NCBI RefSeq assembly: GCF_000299355.1
Contig: NC_018664.1
Coordinates: forward strand, 865,115 to 929,114
Direction: 5' to 3'
Length of the DNA stretch: 64,000 nucleotides
Origin: Gottschalkia acidurici 9a
GTDB lineage: Bacteria > Bacillota > Clostridia > Tissierellales > Gottschalkiaceae
A model generated the notes under the pieces. That model saw only the letters and a program-made list of their open reading frames with translations. It ran no database searches and had not been told where the DNA came from. Shown one piece after another: positions 28,917 to 37,919 of the stretch (its first letter is position 1; every line of letters starts with the position of its first letter). Made by a program: the position numbers and the translations under genes.

Positions 28917-30359
28917 ATGCTGAAACATATGCATGAACAAGAGGCAAGTTATATTTTAGAATCAAAAAAGAGGTGTAGGAACTTAGGGATGGATCCTAAT
29001 AAGCTTAGTGTACCTCAAAATATTATGTCAGAATTGGAATTAGCTAAAAAGAAAGAAGCTTATAAAGAAATTTTAGATATTGTGATATCCTCTGGTAAAA
29101 AGATAATTAGATCATTAAAAGGTACTCCTATACTAATAGGTATTTCAGACGAAAAGGGGTATGTGTTAGATACTTTGGAAGATGAAACGATAAAGCCAAT
29201 GGCAGATAAACTGTCAATTAAACCGGGTGTTCAATATATTGAAGAACATGTAGGCACAAATGTAGTTACATTAACACTTGAACAAGATCATCCTATACAG
29301 TTAATAGGAACTAATCACTATCATAAACACTTCCATAATAGTGTTTGTTATGGAGTTCCGTTTCATCACTTAGATAATAATAAATTATCGGGTACTATAT
29401 GTATTATGACTGGAGCAGTACTACCGAATCCTTTTTTCTTGATGATACTGACTGCCATAGTGGATACAATAGGGCGTGAATTACTACTTAGAAAACAAAG
29501 ACGTAGAATTGATAAGCAGCAGGAACTATTGTATAAATTTGAAGAAAAGCAAAGAGAGCTTCTTGAAAAAGACATTAGCATGAAAGACGAGTTCATAACA
29601 CTTATGACTCATGAATTCAAAACTCCGATAAACGTTATTTATTCTGCTATCCAATTGATTGAACATGTACATATTAATAAGGTTCCTAAGGATGTTAGAA
29701 ATCTTATAGGTAGCATAAAACTGAATACATTTAGACAATTGCGCCTTGTAAATAATTTACTAGATATTATCAAACTAGACTCAGATCAGTTTAAATTAAA
29801 TTTGAAGAAGATAGATATTGTATTTTTAACAAAACTAATAACAGAATCTGTAAAACCATATGCGGAGCAGAAGAAAATTAATATATACTTTAAATCTACT
29901 ATCAATAGTAAGAATATCATGATAGATGATGAGAAGTATAATCGTGTAATTTTAAATCTTATGTCAAATGCTGTGAAATTTACACCTGAGGGTGAAAGTA
30001 TAAGTGTAAAGATTAAAGAAAACACAAATGAAAATACAATAACTGTTGATGTAAGTGATACTGGTATAGGAATTCCAAAGGAAAAGTATGAGAAGATTTT
30101 TGATCAATTTGAACAGGTTGAAAATATTCTTTCTAGACAAGTTGAAGGAAGTGGTATTGGACTAGCTATTGTAAAGATGCTAATAGATATTATGGAGGGA
30201 GAAATACAAGTAGATAGTGAACTAGGTGTTGGAAGCACGTTTACTATAACATTGCCAATAAAAGAAGGTATAGTTGATGAAGAAAATCAAGTCTGTATAG
30301 ACTCTGGAAATGGACTAGCGAATGCCATTAAAGTGGAATTTTCCGATATTTACTTTTGA
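28917..30359 (+). CDS. Orphan histidine kinase with GAF-like sensor domain
   Basis: Soluble sensor kinase of 480 residues. The N-terminal 200 residues resemble the sensor region of sigma-54 activators (ILIGISDEKGYVLDT, EEHVGTNVVTLTLEQ, a His-rich NHYHKHFHNS), suggesting a small-molecule GAF-type domain. Then a coil, the H-box MTHEFKTPINVIYS, N-box LMSNAVKFTPEG and G boxes DTGIGIP and GSGIGLAI. No membrane helices are seen. AAGGAGG lies upstream of the ATG. No response regulator is adjacent, so its partner is elsewhere. The His cluster might bind metal or heme (speculative). Confidence 0.85.
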   Translation: MLKHMHEQEASYILESKKRCRNLGMDPNKLSVPQNIMSELELAKKKEAYKEILDIVISSGKKIIRSLKGTPILIGISDEKGYVLDTLEDETIKPMADKLSIKPGVQYIEEHVGTNVVTLTLEQDHPIQLIGTNHYHKHFHNSVCYGVPFHHLDNNKLSGTICIMTGAVLPNPFFLMILTAIVDTIGRELLLRKQRRRIDKQQELLYKFEEKQRELLEKDISMKDEFITLMTHEFKTPINVIYSAIQLIEHVHINKVPKDVRNLIGSIKLNTFRQLRLVNNLLDIIKLDSDQFKLNLKKIDIVFLTKLITESVKPYAEQKKINIYFKSTINSKNIMIDDEKYNRVILNLMSNAVKFTPEGESISVKIKENTNENTITVDVSDTGIGIPKEKYEKIFDQFEQVENILSRQVEGSGIGLAIVKMLIDIMEGEIQVDSELGVGSTFTITLPIKEGIVDEENQVCIDSGNGLANAIKVEFSDIYF

Positions 30360-30636
30360 GAATACTATTTAAGAACTTGTATATACAATGATATATTTAT
30401 AGCGTATAATTTGAAAAAACTTACATACGTATGAATTACTGTTTGTAGTTATCAATAAAAGCTAGAACGCAGATAGCAGATATTGATTTAAGACGATAGC
30501 GTATTATACAATAAGGGTGAATCTTAAATATACTAAGCTATAATAAAAGATAGAAATATTTAAAAGAGATCAGGAAAATACATACATATAAAAATAGTAG
30601 ATTAAGCAAATGCTTAACAAAAAACTTTATAAATGA

Positions 30637-30665
30637 TTGACATTATACGTTAATTAATATAAAAT
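30637..30665 (+). promoter_or_regulatory. Promoter of the TetR gene
   Basis: TTGACA (30637-30642) and TAAAAT (30660-30665) with a 17-base spacer. The operator at 30670-30684 covers the expected transcription start. Confidence 0.75.
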
Positions 30666-30669
30666 AAAT

Positions 30670-30684
30670 ATGAACATTGTTCAT
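30670..30684. promoter_or_regulatory. TetR operator copy 1
   Basis: ATGAAC-ATT-GTTCAT, a perfect 6-3-6 palindrome directly after the -10 box and before the repressor gene. Placed to give autorepression. Confidence 0.75.
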
Positions 30685-30699
30685 GAGGTGGTTAAAATA

Positions 30700-31266
30700 A
30701 TGGATAGAAGTAGTAAAAATTATAGAGAAAAAATACTATTATCAGCCCAAGAAATTGCTTTAAAGCAAGGTATAACAAATATTGATATTCGTTCTGTTGC
30801 AAAAAATTGCGGTATTGCATCTGGAACAGTATATAACTATTTTCCTTCAAAGGGAGATTTACTTGTTGCAGTTATTGAGAGTTTTTGGGAGGATGCCTTT
30901 AGTAATATTGAATGTAAGCATTTTACGCATAGTAGTTTTTATATCAACTTAGAGAGAATGTACAGCATCCTAAATGAATATCTGAAAAAATTCAAAGAAA
31001 ACTGGTTAGAGGAGCTTTCATTTTTAAAGACTCATGAAAAGCAACTTGGTAAGCAAAAGCAAAGTGAATATTTTAAAATAATTACCAATAGAATTATGGC
31101 TATGATGGATATGGATGATGATTTAAGAACTTATCCATGGAGTGAGGGAATTTCAAAAGAAAAAATGGCAGAGTTTATCTTTGACAACATGTTTATTAAG
31201 CTTCGAAAAGGTGAACCAGATATAAGTTTCTTTATTATTGTTATAAAAAAAATATTAGCTTATTAA
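30700..31266 (+). CDS. TetR family transcriptional repressor
   Basis: One-component regulator of 188 residues. The N-terminal helix-turn-helix is clear (ITNIDIRSVAKNCGIASG, VYNYFPSKGDLL). I start at ATG 30700, with GAGGTGG upstream; the longer frame from 30670 begins inside the operator and is unlikely. Three copies of the same palindrome occur nearby (30670, 31305, 31944), the last in front of the HsmA-like gene, which makes this protein its probable repressor. Ligand unknown; heme is a reasonable candidate because of the target. Confidence 0.9.
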   Translation: MDRSSKNYREKILLSAQEIALKQGITNIDIRSVAKNCGIASGTVYNYFPSKGDLLVAVIESFWEDAFSNIECKHFTHSSFYINLERMYSILNEYLKKFKENWLEELSFLKTHEKQLGKQKQSEYFKIITNRIMAMMDMDDDLRTYPWSEGISKEKMAEFIFDNMFIKLRKGEPDISFFIIVIKKILAY

Positions 31267-31291
31267 AAATCATACTTAAAGTATGATTTTT
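31265..31291 (+). terminator. Intrinsic terminator after the TetR gene
   Basis: AAAAATCATAC pairs with GTATGATTTTT around TTAAA; it overlaps the stop codon of the TetR gene. Confidence 0.82.
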
Positions 31292-31304
31292 AATATAAGC
31301 AACC

Positions 31305-31319
31305 ATGAACATCGTTCAT
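31305..31319. promoter_or_regulatory. TetR operator copy 2
   Basis: ATGAAC-ATC-GTTCAT, matching copy 1 except in the spacer. No gene is readable in the 600 bases that follow (31320-31943), which carry a terminator-like hairpin at 31904-31931 (ATCATATC/GATATGAT then TTTT); a lost target gene is possible. Confidence 0.7.
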
Positions 31320-31943
31320 GAAAAATGCTAAGACAGCATTAGCATAACTAAGGAATTTATTTTTAATAGAATCTATCTAGTCATGTACTATGCTTTAATT
31401 AAGAATGAGCACAAAGGAAGACAACAATAACAGTTTGGTAGAAGAATGTTTTTATTAAATGTAAGATATGTATTTAGTCTCATGTATGGTTCAATACGGA
31501 TTAACTACAACACAAATTGTAGAGCGTAATAGAATTACTATTTTAATGTATTTATAAGTATTACTTGTATTACATTATATCTTTTCCACATGAATAGTGA
31601 CTTAATTATTATAATTCGTATCTTAGAGTATTTACAGAAATCTTATTTTCTCCATTATGACATAATAACCATCTCTATTTTATACTCAGAGAAAAGTATA
31701 ATGATAATAATTTTAAATTTGTGTAGCCAGCAATTACTGATATAGGAGTTTTGATGACTATAGAAACTCTTGCATATGCTTGAATGATTATTATAGGATA
31801 AAAGAAATTGAGAGGATATAAGAAAAAACTATAAATAATTTGTTATTCAAAGAAAAACTCAAGTGATATGCAATATATCAACAATCTGTGGCTTATTGGG
31901 TAGATCATATCTTAAGATAGATATGATTTTTAAATGGAATCTA

Positions 31944-31958
31944 ATGAACGATGTTCAT
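31944..31958. promoter_or_regulatory. TetR operator copy 3
   Basis: ATGAAC-GAT-GTTCAT, 55 bases upstream of the HsmA-like gene start. Confidence 0.75.
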
Positions 31959-32012
31959 AAAATTTATACGTATGAACACTCTAAGTTTATGCTTTAATAT
32001 TAGGAGGAATAT

Positions 32013-32384
32013 TTGATGATAATATATGCAATAGTAACAATTACATTGGCTCTTGCACTATATACTATAGGTGTATGGAGTGAAAAAATACAGGGTAAAT
32101 TAAAGAAGTGGCATTTAGGTGTATTTTATCTAGGATTAGTATTTGATACTATAGGAACAGTAATAATGAGTAAGATTGCATCAGGTGGATTTAAAATTAA
32201 TTTTCATGGTGTCACAGGACTGTTAGCAATTATTCTAATGCTATTTCATGCACTTTGGGCAACCGTGGTATTAATTAAGAATGATGAAAAAGCTAAGGCA
32301 GATTTCCATAAGTTAAGTATTGTTGTTTGGATCATATGGTTAATACCTTTTATTTCAGGTGCTATATTCGGTATGGTTAAATAG
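32013..32384 (+). CDS. HsmA-like integral membrane protein
   Basis: A 123-residue protein with four membrane helices and the conserved pattern of the family once called TIGR03987 and now HsmA: TIGVWSEKIQGKLKKWHLG, FHGVTGLLAIILMLFHALWA, and DFHKLSIVVWIIWLIPF. Conserved His residues within or next to helices fit heme binding; in Clostridioides difficile an HsmA protein is part of a heme-sensing and protection system (from memory). AGGAGG precedes the ATG. Its operator links it to the TetR repressor upstream. Function as a heme-handling protein is inferred from the family. Confidence 0.78.
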   Translation: MMIIYAIVTITLALALYTIGVWSEKIQGKLKKWHLGVFYLGLVFDTIGTVIMSKIASGGFKINFHGVTGLLAIILMLFHALWATVVLIKNDEKAKADFHKLSIVVWIIWLIPFISGAIFGMVK

Positions 32385-32391
32385 CGTAAAT

Positions 32392-32430
32392 AAAATCTGA
32401 GGCATATTATAATATGACCTCAGATTTTTT
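32392..32430. terminator. Bidirectional terminator
   Basis: AAAATCTGAGG pairs with CCTCAGATTTT between the convergent HsmA-like and YitT genes, with A and T tails on both sides. Confidence 0.85.
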
Positions 32431-32466
32431 ATATAGATGAACTTAAGAGTTATTTATATCTAAAGA

Positions 32467-33330
32467 TTACTTATATAACTTGTCTATAGTAAAGCCACGT
32501 CCTTTTACCTCATTCACTTGGCTAATAATCATAAAAGCATTAGGATCTATAGAAGTAACAAGTTTATTTAGTTTAGGTAATTCACGACTTGAGACTACTG
32601 TAAGAACAACTAGGTTTTCATCACGACAATATCCTGTCTCAGCATGAATTAAAGTGGATCCCCTATCAAGATGATGTGTAATTATCTCATTAATTTCCTC
32701 ATACTTTTTACTAATTATTTTTACTTGCGTACGCGATCTTCCTAATAGAAGTACTTTATCTAATACAATAGTATAAATAATAACTAATAAAAGTCCATAC
32801 AGTACTTGCTCTTTGCTTGCAAAAATAATTTGTGATATTAGAATAAGGAAGTCAAATACATACATCGAGAGTGAAATTGAAACTCCAAATTTCTTATTAA
32901 GTATAATGGGAGGTATACTCATACCGCCAGTAGAAGCCTCTGCTTTAATTACAATGCCTATGCTGAAACCAATCAGAATACCAGCATAAATAGCTGAAAG
33001 TAGTTTATCAGATGTAAAGTCCTGAAGCCAAAAAACGTTTTGAAAAACACCTAGAATAAAGGGATAAAAGAATGTACTTATCAATGTGGTAAGTGCAAAC
33101 TTTCTACCGAGCATCATTGCTCCCAAAACAAACATTATAATATTGAAAATTGAAACAAATACTGAAATAGGAATACTCATTTCATGATAAAATAATAATG
33201 CTAATCCTGTAGTTCCTCCAGTAATCAGACCATTTGGAAGAATAAAAGAGGTAACTGCCAAGGCATAAAGGGTATTACCCATAAGAATCAATCCTATATT
33301 TTTTAAGATTGCTGATTGTCTCTTAAACAT
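32467..33330 (-). CDS. YitT family membrane protein
   Basis: A 287-residue membrane protein of the YitT/DUF161 family with a C-terminal DUF2179 domain (about 215-287, KIISKKYEEINEIITHHLDRG, ending VKGRGFTIDKLYK). Five to six helices fill residues 12-200, including the glycine-rich loop NGLITGGTTGLALLF. Function is unknown; some relatives are proposed amino acid or small-molecule transporters. GGAGGAG precedes the ATG. Monocistronic. Confidence 0.88.
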   Translation of the reverse strand: MFKRQSAILKNIGLILMGNTLYALAVTSFILPNGLITGGTTGLALLFYHEMSIPISVFVSIFNIIMFVLGAMMLGRKFALTTLISTFFYPFILGVFQNVFWLQDFTSDKLLSAIYAGILIGFSIGIVIKAEASTGGMSIPPIILNKKFGVSISLSMYVFDFLILISQIIFASKEQVLYGLLLVIIYTIVLDKVLLLGRSRTQVKIISKKYEEINEIITHHLDRGSTLIHAETGYCRDENLVVLTVVSSRELPKLNKLVTSIDPNAFMIISQVNEVKGRGFTIDKLYK

Positions 33331-33596
33331 ATAAACTCCTCCTTATTAAGCTACTAATCTTATACGTTATTTTTTAGCGAAAAAATCAACTATAATTGTA
33401 TCATAAAACTTCTAATTAATATAAAATTTTAATAATAATCTTTTACTTCAGAATACACATAAATAGTGGAATAGAATAAAAAACGAAAAGAAATTATTTA
33501 AGAACTTGCTAAATAGTGTAGTTTATATGAGATTATGATATGAAGATCCTCTTATGGTTGAAATAATAGTAAATAACTTATAAGAGAAGGTGTAAT

Positions 33597-33830
33597 ATGA
33601 ATCTAACAGAAAGAAAGTCCAATAGACTGATTGAAGAGAAAAGTCCTTATCTATTACAACACGTATATAATCCAGTAAACTGGCATCTTTGGGATGAAGA
33701 AGAATTTGAAAAGGCAAGACAATAAGATGAACCAATCTTCTTAAGTGTTGGATATTCAACATGCCATTGGTGTAAGGTTCATTGAGAATACCAAGTGTTA
33801 AGTTTTTTAGAAATATGTTCATATATAATA
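33597..33830 (+). pseudogene. Decayed N-terminal fragment 1 of a DUF255 protein
   Basis: Begins with a ribosome binding site and ATG and matches the start of the intact gene at 53664 ([38 protein letters not shown]). A TAA at 33723 interrupts it, and homology ends just after the CHWC motif, at a TGA. The following bases resemble those after fragment 2. Confidence 0.88.
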
Positions 33831-33957
33831 AAAAGCATCTGAAAGCGGAGGGTACTTTTTATTATACTTGAATATATTTACATATTTATCTTGATGCTTA
33901 TTCAACTTATGATATAATATAGATTAGAATAAAATTTAAAAGGAGGGTGATTTATAA

Positions 33958-34164
33958 GTGATCAATAGAGAAGTTTTAGTAAAGAGAATACAAAAATCAC
34001 CACCTTATTTACTAGAGGAAGTATCTAATTATATAGACTATATAGAATTTAAAAGAATAAAAGAAAATATATACGAAGTAGAGGATATAACATTAGCGAG
34101 TGAAAAAAGTTTATCTAAAGACTGGCTTAAACCTGAGGAGGATGAAGCGTGGGCAGATTTGTAA
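33958..34164 (+). CDS. Antitoxin-like small protein
   Basis: A 68-residue acidic protein, GTG start after AGGAGGGTG. The N-terminal pattern SPPYLLEEVSNYIDYIEFK is typical of DUF2281-type antitoxins, and the C-terminus (LKPEEDEAWADL) would wrap the toxin. It overlaps the toxin frame by 16 bases, the usual coupling for a MazEF/PemIK-type pair. Confidence 0.75.
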   Translation: MINREVLVKRIQKSPPYLLEEVSNYIDYIEFKRIKENIYEVEDITLASEKSLSKDWLKPEEDEAWADL

Positions 34165-34481
34165 AAGGTGATGTTGTAGTAGTTCCTTTTCCATTCTCAG
34201 ATTTATCTCAGTCTAAAAAGAGACCAGCACTAGTGCTAGTGGACTTAAATGGCGATGACCTAATACTATCTCAAATAACAAGTCAAAATATATATGATAA
34301 TTATTCAATAAAAATAGAAACTGATGATTTTGGCGAAGGCTCACTAAATAGAACAAGTAACATCAGACCTAATAAAATATTTACAGCTGATGAAGATATT
34401 GTTTTATATAAGATTTGACAATTGAGTGAAGAAAATATGAATGAAGTTATAAGAAAAGTTATTGAAATTTTCACTAAATAA
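34149..34481 (+). pseudogene. PemK/MazF-like toxin with an internal TGA
   Basis: Ribonuclease toxin of the PemK/MazF fold: GDVVVVPFPFSDLSQSKKRP, then ALVLV and SNIRPNKIFTADEDIV. The frame stops at TGA 34416-34418 after 89 codons, but continues in the same frame (QLSEENMNEVIRKVIEIFTK) to a TAA at 34479. The tail matches the last helix expected of this family, so one substitution has probably truncated a 110-residue protein. Whether the short form is active is uncertain. Confidence 0.78.
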
Positions 34482-34497
34482 TAAAAAAATTTTGTAC

Positions 34498-34670
34498 ATG
34501 AGAGATATAGAACAGATTATTAGAGAAGTAAACGGAACTGTGACTATTGATGTCATGCCTTTAGGTTAAGCGATAAAGAAATAGTTAAAGAGTGCTTAAC
34601 TGAGAAAATAAGTTTTGAAGAAATGAAAAAAAGAATTATTGAAAAGTATACTGTAGATATGCAAGTTTAG
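34498..34670 (+). pseudogene. VbhA-like (Fic antitoxin type) remnant, frameshifted
   Basis: Reads MRDIEQIIREVNGTVTIDVM then, after a frame change near 34565, LSDKEIVKECLTEKISFEE and MKKRIIEKYT. This matches the small antitoxin VbhA pattern found with Fic toxins. No Fic toxin gene is present. Confidence 0.55.
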
Positions 34671-34680
34671 TATAAAGAAT

Positions 34681-34857
34681 AAAATATTTATAGCAAGAGG
34701 CGTTTATACTATTGCTACAGTATCATTTGATAAAGAGATAGTAGTAATGGAACCAGAATCTATTGAAAGGTTCATAAGCATAGTTTTAGAAGATGAACAA
34801 TTGATTTGTATATATAAAGAAAAATTATCTAATAAAATGGTGGCAAAAGGAGAGTAA
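34681..34857 (+). pseudogene. Unrecognised coding fragment
   Basis: An open stretch without a start (VSFDKEIVVMEPESIERF ... SNKMVAKGE) directly after the antitoxin remnant. Family not recognised. Confidence 0.4.
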
Positions 34858-34911
34858 TTATTAAGACAGTATCTATCTCGATAGCACTATAATAATTGAT
34901 TAAGTATAGTT

Positions 34912-34950
34912 AACACTTTCTTTAATAGAAGGTGTTTTATTATTTTTTGA
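34912..34950 (+). terminator. Intrinsic terminator
   Basis: AACACTTTC pairs with GAAGGTGTT and is followed by a T-rich run. Confidence 0.65.
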
Positions 34951-35009
34951 TAACATTTTGGGCATAATACACTTTAATAAGCATGAAGGGCGTGTGATAA
35001 AATGCCAAA

Positions 35010-35260
35010 AGAAAATATGCATCAAAACCTAATAGACTGGTAAATGAAAAAAGTCCATATCTATTACAACATGCATATAACCCTGTAGACTGGTTTTCTT
35101 GAGATGAAGAAGCTTTTAAAAAATCTAAAATAGAAAACAAACCAATGTTTCTTTCTATAGGGTATTCTTGACGGTGCAACAAATCAACTTGTCATTGATG
35201 TCACGTTCATTAACGATACTACGTGTTGAGTTCTTAAAAACAAATTTTAATATAATAAAG
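35010..35260 (+). pseudogene. Decayed N-terminal fragment 2 of a DUF255 protein
   Basis: Matches the start of the intact gene at 53664 ([37 protein letters not shown]) with a TGA inside, a short insertion, and stops after TCH*CHVH. Homology ends at the same place as in fragment 1, and the next 40 bases are alike in both copies. Confidence 0.87.
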
Positions 35261-35477
35261 AGGATTGAAATAAATTCTGTTCGCTATGTAGTCTAAGAAT
35301 GAAAATATTATATTTAATATTTACTTACCATGGATATAATAACAAATTTATATACCAAAATAATTAGTAAGATATACTTAATTAGTAGAGTATAAATAAA
35401 AAACATTAAAAATCAGTTGCAAATAACCTTTGATTGTGTTAATATATTTTCACAACATACCAAGGGGGTACTGTAAA

Positions 35478-36767
35478 GTGCTGGATAAAGAAAAAATACG
35501 AGACATAATGGAGAAAAAAGGTATAAAGACACAAGTAGAATTATCAGAAAAGATGGGAATAACTAAAAATCAATTATCTGTTATATTATCAGAAAAATTT
35601 GATCCAATAAAAAGCAACGTAAGAACCTTATGTGAAGTATTAGAAGTAAATATACAAGAGATATTAAGTAATGAGAATCAAGCTATCCAAAATAAGAACC
35701 AAGTCAAGCAACTAACGATGGATATTAATGACATACAATTTATTGATACTTCAACAATTAAGCCTACTAGAAATTTCACAGGAATAGAATTATTTGCTGG
35801 TGCTGGTGGACTTGCCTTAGGTTTAGAAAAAGCAGGATTTAGAACACTTGGACTAGTTGAAATTGATAGATTTGCTAGTGAAACACTTAGAAAAAATAGA
35901 CCACACTGGAATGTTATAGAAAAAGATATAGTAAAGGTTTCAGAAGATGGAATAAGGAAATACATAGATAATGATATAGAAATTGATTTATTATCGGGAG
36001 GATATCCTTGTCAAACTTTTAGTTACGCAGGAAATAAGAAAGGATTAGAGGATACTAGAGGAACAATGTTTTACTATTATGCTCAGATTTTAGATCAACT
36101 AAAACCTAAGGTGTTTTTAGCAGAGAATGTAAAAGGATTAGTATCACATGATAATGGAAGAACATTACAAACTATGATTGATGTTTTTAGTGAACTAGGG
36201 TATAAAATACAATGGAAAGTTCTAAAAGCATTAGATTATGGAGTTGCTCAAAAGCGTGAAAGAATAGTTATTGTAGGTATAAGAAAAGATATAGATATAG
36301 AGTATAAGTTCCCTAAACCATATGAGTATAAACCTGTACTTAAAGACGCTTTAAAAGATGTGCCAATTTCTGATGGTGCTAAGTATCCAAGCAAAAAGAA
36401 AGCTGTGCTAGACTTAGTTCCACCGGGAGGTTATTGGAGAGACTTACCAGAAGAGATTGCTAAAGAGTATATGGGAAAGAGTTATTACTCAGGGGGAGGT
36501 AGAACTGGAATGGCAAGAAGGATTTCATGGGATGAACCTTGTCTAACATTAACGTGTAGTCCAGCTCAAAAGCAAACTGAAAGATGTCATCCTGATGAAA
36601 CACGACCATTTAGGGTAAGAGAATATGCTCGTATTCAAAGCTTTCCAGATGAATGGGAGTTTCACGGATCAACTAATCAACAATATAAACAGATAGGTAA
36701 TGCTGTTCCTGTAGAATTAGCAAAAGCAGTAGGATTATCTATAATAGACTTTTTAAATAAAATCTAA
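35478..36767 (+). CDS. Cytosine-C5 DNA methyltransferase with N-terminal HTH
   Basis: Modification enzyme of a type II restriction-modification system. Residues 1-65 are an XRE-type helix-turn-helix (TQVELSEKMGITKNQLSVIL), which probably lets the enzyme repress its own operon. The methyltransferase part has motif I (GIELFAGAGGLALGLEKAG), motif IV with the catalytic Cys (GGYPCQTFSYAG), motif VI (LAENVKGL), motif VIII (QKRERIVIVG) and motif X (QIGNAVPVELAKA). Motif IV has Tyr where Pro is usual. I start at GTG 35478, with AAGGGGG nine bases upstream. Convergent with the endonuclease gene; predicted target GGNCC from the partner's family. Confidence 0.92.
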   Translation: MLDKEKIRDIMEKKGIKTQVELSEKMGITKNQLSVILSEKFDPIKSNVRTLCEVLEVNIQEILSNENQAIQNKNQVKQLTMDINDIQFIDTSTIKPTRNFTGIELFAGAGGLALGLEKAGFRTLGLVEIDRFASETLRKNRPHWNVIEKDIVKVSEDGIRKYIDNDIEIDLLSGGYPCQTFSYAGNKKGLEDTRGTMFYYYAQILDQLKPKVFLAENVKGLVSHDNGRTLQTMIDVFSELGYKIQWKVLKALDYGVAQKRERIVIVGIRKDIDIEYKFPKPYEYKPVLKDALKDVPISDGAKYPSKKKAVLDLVPPGGYWRDLPEEIAKEYMGKSYYSGGGRTGMARRISWDEPCLTLTCSPAQKQTERCHPDETRPFRVREYARIQSFPDEWEFHGSTNQQYKQIGNAVPVELAKAVGLSIIDFLNKI

Positions 36768-36804
36768 AAATAGAAGTAGGATATAAATACCTACTTCTAT
36801 TTTT
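36766..36804. terminator. Strong bidirectional terminator
   Basis: A 15-bp perfect stem (AAAAATAGAAGTAGG / CCTACTTCTATTTTT) with a nine-base loop between the convergent methyltransferase and endonuclease genes; it overlaps both gene ends. Confidence 0.92.
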
Positions 36805-37562
36805 TAAAATCCATAGTAATTAGTAAAATTATCTTTCATAATTTGAGTAAGAATATCTACATTATTATTATTTGATCTTTGAATAAGTGAACTTAAAACA
36901 GCATTCTGATTAAGAACATCGTTATTTTGTTGAGCAATATTAGATAGAAGTATTTGTGTTGCTTTTGGAATAGCGGAACACAACTCATAAAAAGCATTTT
37001 GCTTACCAGTTACTAATGCATAAAATCTATCAGCAGAGATTCTACGCACTTTAGGGTGACTATAATATGTACCGTTAAAAGTTCCTTGCCATTGTATATC
37101 TTGGCTTTGGGTGGCTATAATTTCTACTAAATAGCAAGTAGCATTAGGATACTCATCTGCAAACTTGATAAGTTTCTGGTATGTCGACTCTTGAGAACTA
37201 CTATTCATAGTATTATGTTTATTTTTAATCTCTGCAAAAATTGTATTATCTAAACTTCTTATATCACAACCTCCACCTACTCCTAAACTTTCCAATCCAG
37301 AAATTCCCCCTAATAACTCTTGATGAAAGTGTCCGATTGCATTGCTAATAGTTTTATCATTTTGTCGTGTAACTTCTAGATTTATATACTCCTCTAAATT
37401 CAGATTATTAAAAGTCATATCAAATTGTAACTTTATAGGGTCAATCTTGTTTTTATAAAATTTTGAAAGAGTCATATTGTTTTTACAACTAACATAAGTT
37501 TTATGCAAGTCAATAAGACAGTTAAATAGATGAGTATCATCTAAAAATGAAACCAAATTCAT
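36804..37562 (-). CDS. Type II restriction endonuclease, Eco47II/Sau96I family
   Basis: Partner of the methyltransferase. The 252-residue protein matches the Eco47II family, whose known members cut GGNCC: the core GISGLESLGVGGGCDIRS followed by FAEIKNKHNTMN provides a PD-(D/E)XK-type centre (Asp in CDIRS, E-x-K in AEIKNK), and HPKVRRISADRFYALVTG is a family block. The start is the ATG at 37562 with GGAGG six bases upstream. Intact. The GGNCC target is an inference from family membership. Confidence 0.86.
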   Translation of the reverse strand: MNLVSFLDDTHLFNCLIDLHKTYVSCKNNMTLSKFYKNKIDPIKLQFDMTFNNLNLEEYINLEVTRQNDKTISNAIGHFHQELLGGISGLESLGVGGGCDIRSLDNTIFAEIKNKHNTMNSSSQESTYQKLIKFADEYPNATCYLVEIIATQSQDIQWQGTFNGTYYSHPKVRRISADRFYALVTGKQNAFYELCSAIPKATQILLSNIAQQNNDVLNQNAVLSSLIQRSNNNNVDILTQIMKDNFTNYYGF

Positions 37563-37610
37563 ATGAATTCCTCCAATGTCTAATAATGTAGTTTGATTAG
37601 ATATTAACAC

Positions 37611-37919
37611 ATATATATAGTTTTGTGAAATATTGCATTTGAAGAGTGCAGAGTTTTGTTAATGAGTGGACTTTTGAACGTTAAGAGGTATATCATTATA
37701 AATAAATTGAAATATCATTCCAGTATAGTTGAAAAAATCCATGACACTTACAACAATAGATGTTTAATGATTACTTGATAGTATGTTTTATTTGGACTAG
37801 GGTATAGACTATTATGAATTAGTTAAGATATATATGGTAAAATATTCATATGGTTTTAGTATGATTATAATATTAATAAATCAAAATTAAATTAAGAATT
37901 AAAAAATGGGGCTGATAAA
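37611..37919. other. Intergenic region
   Basis: About 300 bases with no recognisable gene or hairpin; it should contain the promoters of the divergent endonuclease and cold-shock-domain genes. Confidence 0.5.

Noticed and set aside
30670-30699. Extra N-terminal ten residues of the TetR protein
   Set aside because: The codons coincide with the operator palindrome at the expected transcription start, and the ATG at 30700 has its own ribosome binding site.
36766-36804. Possible attachment site or recombination repeat between methyltransferase and endonuclease
   Set aside because: A symmetric A/T-flanked stem between convergent genes is fully explained as a bidirectional terminator.
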